50,813 nucleotides of DNA, taken from contig CAKQHO010000012.1 of assembly GCA_934234185.1 (NCBI GenBank), positions 1 through 50,813 on the forward strand. The letters run 5' to 3'. Positions 25,966-33,944 of this stretch are shown here, piece after piece. The notes beneath the pieces were generated by a model. The model saw nothing but the letters and a program-made list of their open reading frames with translations. It made no database searches and had not been told where the DNA came from. Source of the DNA: an uncultured Psychrobacillus sp. (GTDB taxonomy: Bacteria > Bacillota > Bacilli > Bacillales_A > Planococcaceae). Position numbers and translations under genes: made by a program. Positions within the stretch are counted from its first letter, which is position 1. Every line of letters starts with the position of its first letter.

Positions 25966-26604
25966 TTAGTATTGAAATTTTACTGTGACAGATGCTTGAA
26001 TAGTGGATTCACCTGGCACTATAGGAGTACTTGCTACACTTTTCAGGCTCGCTGCTTCAAATGGCCTTACGGGAGAGGATGTATTTTCTACTATCTCAAT
26101 GGGCTGCGGCTGAACACTAAGCTGCAAAGTCTTTCCGATAGTATTTGCCTTGGAGAATGCATCTAAGATAGCCTCTTCAAGTGCCTCTTGGTAATAAACT
26201 GAAGGATTTTCTATTTTAAATTGTAATGAAGATACCTGGTTGGCCCCATTTTGCACAGCAATATCAATTATATTTCCCGCTTGCTGAATATCCTCTATCC
26301 TTACATTTACACCATTTGTCACCTCGTATCCCCTAAACACCTGTCTTCCTTCAATAAATTCATATCGGGGAAAAATGGTATAGGCAGCAGTCTGTATATG
26401 CTCTTTTGGAATACCGATAGCTAGAAGCGAATGAATAACCTGATTCATTTTTTCAGCATTCTCCTGTTGTACTTGAGTAATTTGCTCCCCCATAGTAGTT
26501 ACTTCTAAACGGAGCTCTATATAGTTAGGTCTAGCAGACACAGCCCCCTCCCCGGTAACGGTTATTGTTCTAGGAGAAGAATACGGTTGATTTACATAAA
26601 ACAT
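25966..26604 (-). CDS. SIMPL-domain (DUF541, YggE-like) protein
   Basis: 212-aa protein covering one SIMPL domain. TITVTGEGAVSARPNYIEL opens the domain, and GYEVTNGVNVRI and ALEEAILDAFSKANTIGKTL match its later strands and helix. The function of the family is not settled; an E. coli member (YggE) is linked to oxidative stress. No signal peptide is visible, unlike many Gram-negative members. AAAGGTGG precedes the ATG. It is divergent from the aldehyde dehydrogenase gene and ends in an AT-rich gap (25819-25965) where I see nothing else. Confidence 0.85.
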   Translation of the reverse strand: MFYVNQPYSSPRTITVTGEGAVSARPNYIELRLEVTTMGEQITQVQQENAEKMNQVIHSLLAIGIPKEHIQTAAYTIFPRYEFIEGRQVFRGYEVTNGVNVRIEDIQQAGNIIDIAVQNGANQVSSLQFKIENPSVYYQEALEEAILDAFSKANTIGKTLQLSVQPQPIEIVENTSSPVRPFEAASLKSVASTPIVPGESTIQASVTVKFQY

Positions 26605-26728
26605 ACACTACCACCTTTCGATTTTCTTCTTATATTATGCATAAGGAAAGATGCAAATGATGTTACATCTTCTCTTGTAAGTGATAAAGTGAATATAAAA
26701 CCTGTGCGTTTAGGAAGGATTGATTGGA

Positions 26729-28150
26729 ATGAAAAAACAATATTACGTAAATGGAGAATGGAAGTCGTCTGAAGTATATAATGAGCTCACTAGTCCCCAT
26801 ACCAATGAAAAAATTGCAGAAATTCCACAAGCAACCCGTGAAGAGGTAGAGTATGCAATTACCGTTGCCTATGAAACCAGACAGCAAATGGCTGCCTTAA
26901 CGGCATACGAGCGCGCTGAAATTCTAGAACAGCTTGTTCAGCTCCTTAAAGAAAACCGTCATAAGGCTGCTGAAATTATTTCCTCTGAGGCGGCGAAGCC
27001 AATAAAATATGCGCTTAGTGAAATGGACCGTACCATCGAGACGTATAAGTTTGCAGCTGAAGAAGCAAAAAGGTTAACTGGTGAGATGGTTCCAATGGAT
27101 GCAGCAAAAAATGGTGCAGGTCGCTTTGGATATACAATTGAACAGCCGATTGGTGTTGTGGCTGCCATTACCCCATTCAATTTCCCTCAAAACTTAGTAG
27201 CTCATAAGGTCGGACCTGCCATTGCAGCTGGGAATCCTATCGTTTTAAAGCCAGCATCTCAAACACCACTATCTGCACTATTTCTTGCCGAGCTAATAGA
27301 CCAAACAGCTTTACCAAAAGGAGCATTTAATGTAGTTACTGGAAGCGGACGTACAGTTGGAAATGTTCTAGTGGAAAGTGACAAAGTTAAAATGGTTACC
27401 TTTACAGGAAGCCCAGGTGTCGGTAAGGGAATAAGAAACAAAGCCGGGCTAAAAAGAGTATCTTTAGAGCTAGGCTCCAATGCTGGATTAATCATCGATA
27501 AACACGTAGACTTATCAAAAATAGTGCCGAAATGCGTAATGGGTGCGTTTTCCAATCAAGGTCAGGTGTGCATTTCCTTACAGCGGACGTATGTGATGGA
27601 TGAAGTGTATGAGGAGTTTATTGAGCAATTAACTGAAATGACGAAGCAATTGGTTGTAGGAGATCCTCTAGATGAAGCTACCGATGTAGCAGCTATGATC
27701 AGCTCCGTGGAAAAGGAGCGTGCGCTTAGCTGGGTACAAGAGGCAGTAGAGCATGGAGCAGAGATTATAACAGGCGGCACAGATGAAAACGGAGTGTTTA
27801 TGCCAACAATCCTTACAAATGTGGCAGCCATCTCAAAGGTATCCTGTCAGGAGGTATTCGCTCCAATTGTTGGGGTAACCCGTATTACCTCTATCCAAGA
27901 AGGAATTGATGCGATTAATGATTCAAGCTACGGGCTGCAGGCCGGCATTTTTACAAACGACATTCAAACAGCATTTCATGCTTCTAAGGAATTAGAGGTA
28001 GGCGGCGTAATGATTAACGATATTCCAACCTATCGAGTGGACCAAATGCCATATGGCGGGGTAAAAGATAGTGGGATAGGTAAAGAAGGAGTAAAATACG
28101 CTATTCATGAGATGACGGAAACAAAGTTAATTGTATGGAACCAGCTATAA
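26729..28150 (+). CDS. NAD(P)-dependent aldehyde dehydrogenase
   Basis: 473-aa member of the ALDH superfamily. It carries TPFNFPQNLVAHKVGPAIAAGNP (cofactor-binding region, residues about 148-170), FTGSPGVGK, the glutamate motif LELGSNAG, the catalytic cysteine in NQGQVCIS near residue 282, and the distal QEVFAPI. The ATG at 26729 is chosen for AGGAAGG upstream; a TTG nine bases earlier is unlikely. It is monocistronic. LELGSNAG instead of the commoner LELGGK, and the short length, resemble bacterial broad-range and semialdehyde-type enzymes, but I cannot name the substrate. Confidence 0.9.
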   Translation: MKKQYYVNGEWKSSEVYNELTSPHTNEKIAEIPQATREEVEYAITVAYETRQQMAALTAYERAEILEQLVQLLKENRHKAAEIISSEAAKPIKYALSEMDRTIETYKFAAEEAKRLTGEMVPMDAAKNGAGRFGYTIEQPIGVVAAITPFNFPQNLVAHKVGPAIAAGNPIVLKPASQTPLSALFLAELIDQTALPKGAFNVVTGSGRTVGNVLVESDKVKMVTFTGSPGVGKGIRNKAGLKRVSLELGSNAGLIIDKHVDLSKIVPKCVMGAFSNQGQVCISLQRTYVMDEVYEEFIEQLTEMTKQLVVGDPLDEATDVAAMISSVEKERALSWVQEAVEHGAEIITGGTDENGVFMPTILTNVAAISKVSCQEVFAPIVGVTRITSIQEGIDAINDSSYGLQAGIFTNDIQTAFHASKELEVGGVMINDIPTYRVDQMPYGGVKDSGIGKEGVKYAIHEMTETKLIVWNQL

Positions 28151-28155
28151 ATCAG

Positions 28156-28198
28156 TAAATAGAAGAAGCTCCCGGAACTTGGGAGCTTCTTCTATTTA
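28156..28198. terminator. Bidirectional terminator after the ALDH gene
   Basis: Perfect 18-base-pair stem, 28156-28173 against 28181-28198, with a 7-base loop and AT-rich ends. It includes the stop codon of the minus-strand hydrolase remnant. Confidence 0.8.
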
Positions 28199-28528
28199 CC
28201 TACTTCGTTTAATAAATTCCGACAAGATGCGAGTATAAATTTCTGGCTGATCAATATGTACCAAGTGTCCTGCATATGGCACAATTGCCCCGTGAACAAA
28301 AGAGTTACTCAACGGGTAGCTTAATGCCCCAGAAGCCTCTACTTTATTTTTTTCTCCCACTAAGAATAGAACTGGAAAAGAAAAATCCCTAATTGCATTC
28401 ATTTCCTCAAATGGGTACCATTTATCATCCATTCCCATTCTTAAAAATTGAGTCCAGTCGGATTCGTGGATTGATTGAAAATATTTCTTTGTTTCCTCAC
28501 TGTTTAAAAGGTTTTCCCCATGTTTTTA
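28196..28528 (-). pseudogene. Alpha/beta hydrolase remnant, N-terminus lost
   Basis: The last 80 residues can be read from an internal ATG at 28438 and look like the C-terminal third of an alpha/beta hydrolase: FSFPVLFLVGEKN is the strand before the acid, and YAGHLVHIDQPEIY holds the catalytic histidine. The same frame continues upstream of that ATG with plausible cap-domain sequence (HGENLLNSEE, SDWTQFLRMG) to a stop at 28526-28528. The nucleophile half and any start are missing, and the promoter of the 28586 gene now abuts the break. Confidence 0.75.
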
Positions 28529-28535
28529 GTTGCTA

Positions 28536-28560
28536 GTTTGACAGGATGATATTTGGGAAA
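28536..28560 (+). promoter_or_regulatory. SigB-like promoter of the YdaT-like gene
   Basis: GTTTGA (28536-28541) and GGGAAA (28555-28560), spaced 13 bases, resemble the general-stress consensus GTTTAA and GGGTAT. A perfect sigma-A -35 box TTGACA overlaps (28539-28544), but no good -10 follows it. Confidence 0.5.
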
Positions 28561-28585
28561 CTAATCAAGTAAGGAGGCGAGAACA

Positions 28586-28951
28586 ATGCCATGGAGTAAA
28601 AATGACTATCCCGATTCTATGAAAAACTTAGAGCCACAGGTACGAGAAAAAGCAATTGAAATTGCCAATGCTCTACTGCGAGACAATTATGAGGAAGGAA
28701 GAGCAATAGCTATTGCGACCTCTCAGGCAAGAAAAGCAGTTAATGGTGATGAGGATGACAGACCTCGGTATGAGGTTCGTCCTCGTGAAGATGATTGGGT
28801 ACTTGTAAAAAAAGACGGCGAAAGGGCTATCCTCAAAGAAGATACTAAACAAAAACTACTCGAAAAGGCCAAGCCTTATGTGAATGATCATGATGGTATT
28901 CTAGATATTTACCAAGGAGATGGCGATCTAGAGACAACTCTATATGAATAA
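28586..28951 (+). CDS. YdaT-like DUF2188 stress protein
   Basis: 121-aa soluble protein. The N-terminal half begins MPWSKNDYPDSMKNL and contains a helix-rich ChaB-like segment (residues 1-50, EKAIEIANALLRDNY, EGRAIAIATSQARKA). The C-terminal half (about 60-121) is a DUF2188 unit with YEVRPREDDWVLVKKDGE and a helix. B. subtilis YdaT has this opening and, as I recall, belongs to the SigB general stress regulon, which fits the promoter seen here. The site AAGGAGG is strong. The molecular role is unknown. Confidence 0.8.
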   Translation: MPWSKNDYPDSMKNLEPQVREKAIEIANALLRDNYEEGRAIAIATSQARKAVNGDEDDRPRYEVRPREDDWVLVKKDGERAILKEDTKQKLLEKAKPYVNDHDGILDIYQGDGDLETTLYE

Positions 28952-29012
28952 TTAGACCAAGCGTTTATCTTTTACAGATAACGCTTTTTCATTTGAGAAA
29001 TGCTATTTCACC

Positions 29013-29041
29013 TTGACTTATCGTATACATTTGTATACATT
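29013..29041 (+). promoter_or_regulatory. Promoter with embedded palindrome
   Basis: TTGACT (29013-29018) is followed after 17 bases by TACATT (29036-29041). The spacer contains the perfect palindrome GTATAC-ATTT-GTATAC (29023-29038), which also reaches the -10 box, so a dimeric repressor bound there would shut the promoter. Confidence 0.45.
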
Positions 29042-29076
29042 AGTTAGTATATAAATGTATCCCAAGGAGTAGATGA

Positions 29077-29355
29077 ATGATGAGACCAGAGGGACGACGT
29101 AGAGAAAGACATGATTCAAACGGAATGGAAAAAAGAGGAGCTAAAACCTTCCGCCGCGGAAGAGCGATAGCTTTTTTAGAGAGATTGAATGTTAGGCGAG
29201 ACACCCTAAAAAAACAATTAGAAACTCCTGAACTTCAAACAATTCACCCGCATTTAGTTGGAGAGCTTAAAGCCATCGAAATGGTAATCGATGAATTCAT
29301 TCAATTATTTGAGCTACATGAGGTGAAAGAGGACCAACAAGAGCAATCCGAATGA
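29077..29355 (+). CDS. Small basic/helical protein of unknown function
   Basis: 92 aa. The first 28 residues are very basic (RPEGRRRERH, KTFRRGRAIAF), which suggests nucleic acid or membrane-phosphate contact. The rest is two amphipathic helices with an acidic tail (EVKEDQQEQSE). AAGGAG lies 7 bases before the ATG. I do not recognise the family. A palindrome in the promoter spacer suggests tight repression. A terminator follows at 29419. Confidence 0.7.
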   Translation: MMRPEGRRRERHDSNGMEKRGAKTFRRGRAIAFLERLNVRRDTLKKQLETPELQTIHPHLVGELKAIEMVIDEFIQLFELHEVKEDQQEQSE

Positions 29356-29418
29356 TTAAAGGATGAATAATATCATAAGAAACAAACCAATATATTGACT
29401 CTCTATTTTTTAACTAAG

Positions 29419-29447
29419 AAAGAGGCTGGGGATTAACCAGTCTCTTT
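29419..29447. terminator. Bidirectional terminator
   Basis: AAAGAGGCTGG (29419-29429) with CCAGTCTCTTT (29437-29447), one wobble pair, T-run to 29450 on the plus strand. It is shared with the ferrochelatase-like gene ending at 29449. Confidence 0.75.
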
Positions 29448-29448
29448 T

Positions 29449-30342
29449 TTACATACTAACTCGTTTCTCTATAATGGCAGCTAAAGCAATAATAGTGTCA
29501 TAGGAATCTCCAGGAAATTCAGCGCGGACAAACTCTGTTTTTAGCTCCTCAGCAACCAGCTGACAATCTTCACCTATCTCATAATAGGATTCTATATCTG
29601 CTACCAATGTCATTAGTTCACACGTTACAAACCCCTTAACCCCACGAGATACTAGTATTTTCATTTCATCTTTCACATCTGGCATAAGCCATTCACCTGT
29701 TTTACCAGCACTTCTATAAACTGTTTTCCACTTGGCAATTCCAGCGCGTTGAGAGATCCTAGAAGCCATTTCCTCGAAGTGCTGAACATACTGTTTATTT
29801 ACTATAGGATTTCTACGCTGACTATGGACAGTATATAAAACATAGGAATCCGAGCGAATAGAGGACGGCAACCACTTATAAGCACGAATCACTCTATCCT
29901 CATATACCGATAAAATTTCAGGATCTTTATGCCAATTCACTATATGAACCAATTTTATTTGTTTTGCTTTCTCTAAATACTTTTCTATTTTTTGATGAAA
30001 GGTTTCTGCTTCTAGTGGGGAGAAAATTGGATAGATTGCCAACGTAGCAACCGTAGTAACCCCGTCATCGAGCATTTGCTCAAGTGTATCTTCGATAAAG
30101 GGTGCAGTGTGCTTATAAGCGTTATAAACTCTTACATCCTCTATACTTTCTGACAGAGTTTCCTCTAAACCCTTTGCTATTCTATAGGAGTTAGATCCAA
30201 GGGGGTCTACTGTTCCAAACTTCCGAAACTTTCTTCCTACCTCTCCAACCAGTGAATCTGGCACCTGCTTGCCTTCGAACAGATGCAGAAAATAATCTGG
30301 CAGATCATCTAGTGATTGTGGAGCTCCATATGCATAAATCAT
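29449..30342 (-). CDS. Ferrochelatase-family protein (HemH paralogue)
   Basis: 297 aa from the ATG at 30342. The fold matches Bacillus (coproporphyrin) ferrochelatase: IYAYGAPQSLDD, GTVDPLGSNS, AYKHTAPFIEDTLEQM and PIFSPLEAETF. The metal-inserting histidine is kept in TVHSQR and the partner glutamate probably in ADIESYYE, but the surroundings are well diverged. No other haem gene is near, so it may be a second, specialised enzyme. The ATG lacks a ribosome binding site and cuts the first strand. AAGGAG lies where an ATT at 30357 or CTG at 30354 would be the start. Confidence 0.8.
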   Translation of the reverse strand: MIYAYGAPQSLDDLPDYFLHLFEGKQVPDSLVGEVGRKFRKFGTVDPLGSNSYRIAKGLEETLSESIEDVRVYNAYKHTAPFIEDTLEQMLDDGVTTVATLAIYPIFSPLEAETFHQKIEKYLEKAKQIKLVHIVNWHKDPEILSVYEDRVIRAYKWLPSSIRSDSYVLYTVHSQRRNPIVNKQYVQHFEEMASRISQRAGIAKWKTVYRSAGKTGEWLMPDVKDEMKILVSRGVKGFVTCELMTLVADIESYYEIGEDCQLVAEELKTEFVRAEFPGDSYDTIIALAAIIEKRVSM

Positions 30343-30379
30343 TATGCCTAACAGAATTGAACAACTCCTTTTTTAGTTC

Positions 30380-31030
30380 TTAAGATCTTTTTCGCGTCTC
30401 AAAATCTTTTTCTATTTGCTGCTTCCAAGCTTTATTTAACTTGTGACCTTGACGATAACTGATAACTGCCTCACTCACTGCCTCGTAATTTACTGTAGTC
30501 CCTTTCTCATCGGCATGATAATTAACCGCAAAATCCTTTTCAATTCCAAATTTTTCAGCAGTAGCTAAAGCATCTATATTAGCTCCTAGAAAAATAAATT
30601 CCCAATTAAACTTTTCTTTCTGCTTCTTGATCATTTTCTTTACCTGCTCTGCATGATATTCACAGCTTGCATTTTCTATGCCGTCAGTTGTAATAACAAA
30701 TAATACTCTATCCGCTCTCTCTTCATTACTTGTTCTTTTTTGTATGTTATCTATCTTTTGAATAGTTGACCCAATCGCATCTAGGAGTGCAGTCATGCCC
30801 CCCACCTGATAGTCATTGTCTGTTAAAGGAGAAACACCTTTTAAAGTAATACGGTCATGTAGAAGTTCATATTTGTCACTAAACAAGACGGTTGTGACAA
30901 ATACATCTCCCTCCTCCTTCTTCTGTTTCTTTAACATTGCATTAAATCCTCCAATTGTATCCGCCTCGAGTCCAGACATAGAACCACTCTTATCCACTAT
31001 AAATACCAATTCAGTTAAATCCTTTTTCAT
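30380..31030 (-). CDS. VWA-domain protein
   Basis: 216 aa, essentially one von Willebrand factor A domain. The metal-ion site is DKSGSMSG at residue about 13 (DxSxS), the threonine is in GGMTALLDAIG near residue 85, and the aspartate in TTDGIENAS near residue 120. No signal peptide or membrane segment is present, so it is cytoplasmic. AAGGAGG precedes the ATG. Such stand-alone proteins are common in Bacillales and phages; the partner is unknown. It is 23 bases upstream of the possible ATT start of the ferrochelatase-like gene, so both may share a transcript. Confidence 0.85.
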   Translation of the reverse strand: MKKDLTELVFIVDKSGSMSGLEADTIGGFNAMLKKQKKEEGDVFVTTVLFSDKYELLHDRITLKGVSPLTDNDYQVGGMTALLDAIGSTIQKIDNIQKRTSNEERADRVLFVITTDGIENASCEYHAEQVKKMIKKQKEKFNWEFIFLGANIDALATAEKFGIEKDFAVNYHADEKGTTVNYEAVSEAVISYRQGHKLNKAWKQQIEKDFETRKRS

Positions 31031-31148
31031 TTTGCTTCCTCCTTTTTATATATAAGCAAAGAATACCAATTCCATTCTCCTATTAGGTCGCTTGGAAAAA
31101 GACAAATTTAATTGAAAATATAAACTTTTTTCATATGAGTTTAATTGA

Positions 31149-31177
31149 TTGAAATAAAACTTATCATAATATAATAT
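31149..31177 (+). promoter_or_regulatory. Candidate promoter of the thiosulfate uptake pair
   Basis: TTGAAA (31149-31154), then TATAAT at 31170-31175 (15-base spacer) or TAATAT at 31172-31177 (17-base spacer). Confidence 0.45.
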
Positions 31178-31218
31178 AATCCTATAAGTTTAGTATGAAT
31201 TAAAAAGGCGGGGTTAAA

Positions 31219-32289
31219 TTGCTATACATGATCATTACTGGTTTAATATGTGGCGCCTTACTAGGCTTTGTTATGCAACGCGGTCGTTTCTGTCTAACTG
31301 GCGGATTTAGAGATATGTATTTATCAAAGGATAATCGCATGTTTTATGCATTATTAATCGCTATTGCTGTACAAAGTGTCGGTGTGTTCGCTCTGATTGA
31401 ATTAGGAATTTTTGAATATAATGCAGGTACATTACCGTTGCTTGCTGTCATAGTTGGTTCTTTCATTTTTGGTATTGGTATTATTTTGGCTGGTGGGTGC
31501 GCAACAGGTACATGGTATCGCGCAGGAGAAGGCTTAATAGGAAGCTGGATTGCTCTTGCTGGATATATGCTTATGGCAACGATTATGAAATCAGGAGTAC
31601 TTGCTCCATTAAATGCACAGATTCAGTCGTCTCAACTTCCGACTAACTCTATCCCAGAAACATTTGGGTTAAATGTTTGGATTTTTGTAGCGATTCTTTT
31701 AGCAGTGGTAGCCTGGATTGTATATAAAGAAGTGACAAAACCAAAAGTATTTATTCCTTCTTTAAAGCCAAAAAGAACAGGGTTAGCGCATATCTTATTT
31801 GAAAAACGCTGGCATCCGTTTGTGACTGCTCTTTTGATAGGAGCAATCGCTGTTCTTGCTTGGCCACTTAGTGCGGCAACTGGACGTGTGTTTGGATTAG
31901 GGATAACTACTCCATCTGCAAATATTCTTCAATATTTAACTACAGGAGACTCAGCAGTTCTAAACTGGGGTGTATTCTTAGTTCTTGGTATTTTCTTCGG
32001 ATCATTTTTTGCAGCAAAAGCGAGCAGAGAATTCCGTTTTAGAATGCCTGATGTAAAAACGGGTATTAATAGTTTCATAGGCGGTAATTTAATGGGATTC
32101 GGTGCAAGTCTTGCGGGAGGCTGTTCAATCGGGAATGGTCTAGTAATGACCGCTATGATGACATGGCAAGGTTGGATTTCTTTAACGTTTATGATTTTGG
32201 GAACTTGGACGGCTGTTTACTTTGTATTTGTTCGTGGGCGTAAGAAAAACAAAGCGACAGCAACAAAAACTGCTGTTAAACCAGCATAA
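31219..32289 (+). CDS. tsuA: YeeE/YedE family thiosulfate transporter, TsuA-like
   Basis: 356-aa membrane protein with about nine to ten hydrophobic segments. Three conserved cysteines stand in GRFCLTGG (C25), LAGGCATGTW (C94) and LAGGCSIGNG (C302), matching the cysteines thought to relay thiosulfate through the E. coli YeeE (TsuA) pore. It starts at a TTG behind GGCGGGG; an ATG at 31228 is the alternative. It is followed after 20 bases by a TusA-like gene, the TsuB partner. Selenium or other sulfur oxyanion transport is an alternative in this family. Confidence 0.88.
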   Translation: MLYMIITGLICGALLGFVMQRGRFCLTGGFRDMYLSKDNRMFYALLIAIAVQSVGVFALIELGIFEYNAGTLPLLAVIVGSFIFGIGIILAGGCATGTWYRAGEGLIGSWIALAGYMLMATIMKSGVLAPLNAQIQSSQLPTNSIPETFGLNVWIFVAILLAVVAWIVYKEVTKPKVFIPSLKPKRTGLAHILFEKRWHPFVTALLIGAIAVLAWPLSAATGRVFGLGITTPSANILQYLTTGDSAVLNWGVFLVLGIFFGSFFAAKASREFRFRMPDVKTGINSFIGGNLMGFGASLAGGCSIGNGLVMTAMMTWQGWISLTFMILGTWTAVYFVFVRGRKKNKATATKTAVKPA

Positions 32290-32309
32290 TTATAAAGGAG
32301 TGCTTAATA

Positions 32310-32534
32310 ATGAAACAAGTATTAGAAGTTATGGGAATGGTATGCCCTTTCCCTTTAGTTGAAGCAAAGGAAGCAATGACCGAATTATCCTCTGGAGATG
32401 AGTTAGTAATCGAGTTCGATTGTACACAAGCGACTGAATCTATCCCACGCTGGGCAGCTGAAGAAGGTCATACAATCACTAACTATGAGCAGCTTAGCGA
32501 CGCTGCTTGGACAATTACTGTTCAAAAGAAGTAA
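32310..32534 (+). CDS. tsuB: TusA/SirA-like sulfur carrier, TsuB-like
   Basis: 74-aa protein with the CPxP motif in MVCPFPLVEAKEAM at residues 10-23, whose cysteine carries persulfide or accepts the imported sulfur. DELVIEFDCTQATESIPRWA is the typical second half, with an additional cysteine. AAAGGAG precedes the ATG. Directly downstream of the YeeE-type transporter, it is expected to take sulfur from the pore on the inner side of the membrane. Confidence 0.9.
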   Translation: MKQVLEVMGMVCPFPLVEAKEAMTELSSGDELVIEFDCTQATESIPRWAAEEGHTITNYEQLSDAAWTITVQKK

Positions 32535-32559
32535 GTAGTTAATAAATGTAAATGAAATA

Positions 32560-32596
32560 AGCACCTACGATTCTGAATTTAAGAATCGTAGGTGCT
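32560..32596. terminator. Bidirectional terminator
   Basis: Perfect 15-base-pair stem 32560-32574 against 32582-32596 with a 7-base loop, between convergent genes. The U-tracts are short. Confidence 0.75.
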
Positions 32597-32599
32597 ATA

Positions 32600-32848
32600 T
32601 TACTTTTTAGGAGATATAATTTTATCTTGGCTAACACTCATAATTTTTCTTTTCTCTACATCCTGGTATTGTGGAGGATTCCTGAATAAGAGTAAACCAA
32701 TAGCACCAACCAGTAACGTTACAGCTAGCAGTGTATAGTTGAACTCTTTGTTTACTCCCCCTTTATACAATTCCTCATAAAGCATAAAAATCTCTACAAC
32801 AATGATAAAAACCCACAGCAAATAACCATGAAATAACTTCATCCACAC
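32600..32848 (-). CDS. Small two-helix membrane protein
   Basis: 82 aa with two hydrophobic segments (GYLLWVFIIVVEIFMLY, residues about 8-24, and YTLLAVTLLVGAIGLLLF, about 38-55) and a charged C-terminal tail. I do not recognise a family. It follows the macrodomain gene by 13 bases and GGGTGTG precedes the ATG, so the two are probably co-transcribed. A role in placing the macrodomain protein at the membrane is only a guess. Confidence 0.6.
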   Translation of the reverse strand: MWMKLFHGYLLWVFIIVVEIFMLYEELYKGGVNKEFNYTLLAVTLLVGAIGLLLFRNPPQYQDVEKRKIMSVSQDKIISPKK

Positions 32849-32861
32849 ACCCCCGACTTTT

Positions 32862-33854
32862 TTAAGCCCCTAATAATTCCTGCTCGAACGCAAATAAAGC
32901 TTCATTAATTTCATAAATGTCATATTTTTGATTTACAATAAAGTAACGAATAATCAAATCAAACTTATGACTTTTCGAAAGAGTGTAGCCTGCTCTATCT
33001 AACAAGTCTTCTGTTTCTTCAATCGATAATTTTAGAGCGATAGCAAAAGCAACTGCAGTCTTTTTCATAGGCGTATAGTCTATATTATTTTTGATTTTCG
33101 AGAAAAGACGACGATCAATATTAGCTTTCTTGTAGGTTTCTACGTCTGACATTCCCTTTTCATCTATTAGCTGAAGTAAACGTCTTGAAAAAGATTCATC
33201 CCTTTTCTCAATAAATTGCTCTAACTCCACTCGATCCGACATAGCATCGACAGTAATCTCTGACTCCTTCATTATTTTAAGCTCTTCAAGCATTCTGCCT
33301 CTTTCATACTTCAGATGTATCCGTTGAACTGTGTGTTCATCAATATATTCACATATAGAGCTGAACAGCTTTTCACTTAAGGTGAAAGCACTTCGATCAA
33401 ATACTACTAGGTATACAAGTATTTCGTGCTTCAAAAGGAAGGAGCTTATTGTAGAGATAGCAATTTGGAGAGCTTGGTCCTTTGGGTAGCCATAAATTCC
33501 TGAGGAGATAAGCGGAAAAGCAATCGATTCATGCCCCTCTGAGATAGCTAATTGTAGCGCATTTTGATAACAGTTTCTTAACAGTTGCTCCTCATTTTGT
33601 GAGCCGCCTCTCCATATTGGGCCAACTGCATGAATAACACGCTTTGCTGGAAGCAAAAATGCATCTGTAATGACCGCATCACCGACAGAGCATCCCCCAA
33701 TACTGTCACACGCCGCCTGAAGCGGTCCTGCTCCTGCTGCTTGGAAAATAGCGCCACATACACCACCGCCCATTTGGAGCTGAGCATTGGCAGCGTTAAC
33801 GATAACATCTACCTCCATCTTCGTAATATCATTACGTACAATCTCAAATGGCAT
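32862..33854 (-). CDS. Macrodomain protein with C-terminal helical domain
   Basis: 330 aa from the ATG at 33854 (GAGGG upstream); the longer frame from 33950 has no site. Residues 1-160 are a macrodomain: DVIVNAANAQLQMGGGVCGAIF binds ADP-ribose, and SSGIYGYPKDQA is the second loop, so ADP-ribosyl or O-acetyl-ADP-ribose hydrolysis is likely. Residues about 205-330 are an all-helical domain with SFSRRLLQLIDEKGMSDVE and FAIALKLSIEETEDLLDRAG, resembling a DNA-binding or XRE-like four-helix unit. I have seen this two-domain form only in Firmicutes. The role of the second half is unknown. Confidence 0.85.
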   Translation of the reverse strand: MPFEIVRNDITKMEVDVIVNAANAQLQMGGGVCGAIFQAAGAGPLQAACDSIGGCSVGDAVITDAFLLPAKRVIHAVGPIWRGGSQNEEQLLRNCYQNALQLAISEGHESIAFPLISSGIYGYPKDQALQIAISTISSFLLKHEILVYLVVFDRSAFTLSEKLFSSICEYIDEHTVQRIHLKYERGRMLEELKIMKESEITVDAMSDRVELEQFIEKRDESFSRRLLQLIDEKGMSDVETYKKANIDRRLFSKIKNNIDYTPMKKTAVAFAIALKLSIEETEDLLDRAGYTLSKSHKFDLIIRYFIVNQKYDIYEINEALFAFEQELLGA

Positions 33855-33944
33855 AGCATTTCCCTCATTCCTTGTACCTCCTATTTTAGTAGATATTAGG
33901 AGATTTGAAAAGTGTGATACACTTACAAAAAAGGAGGAAAACAG

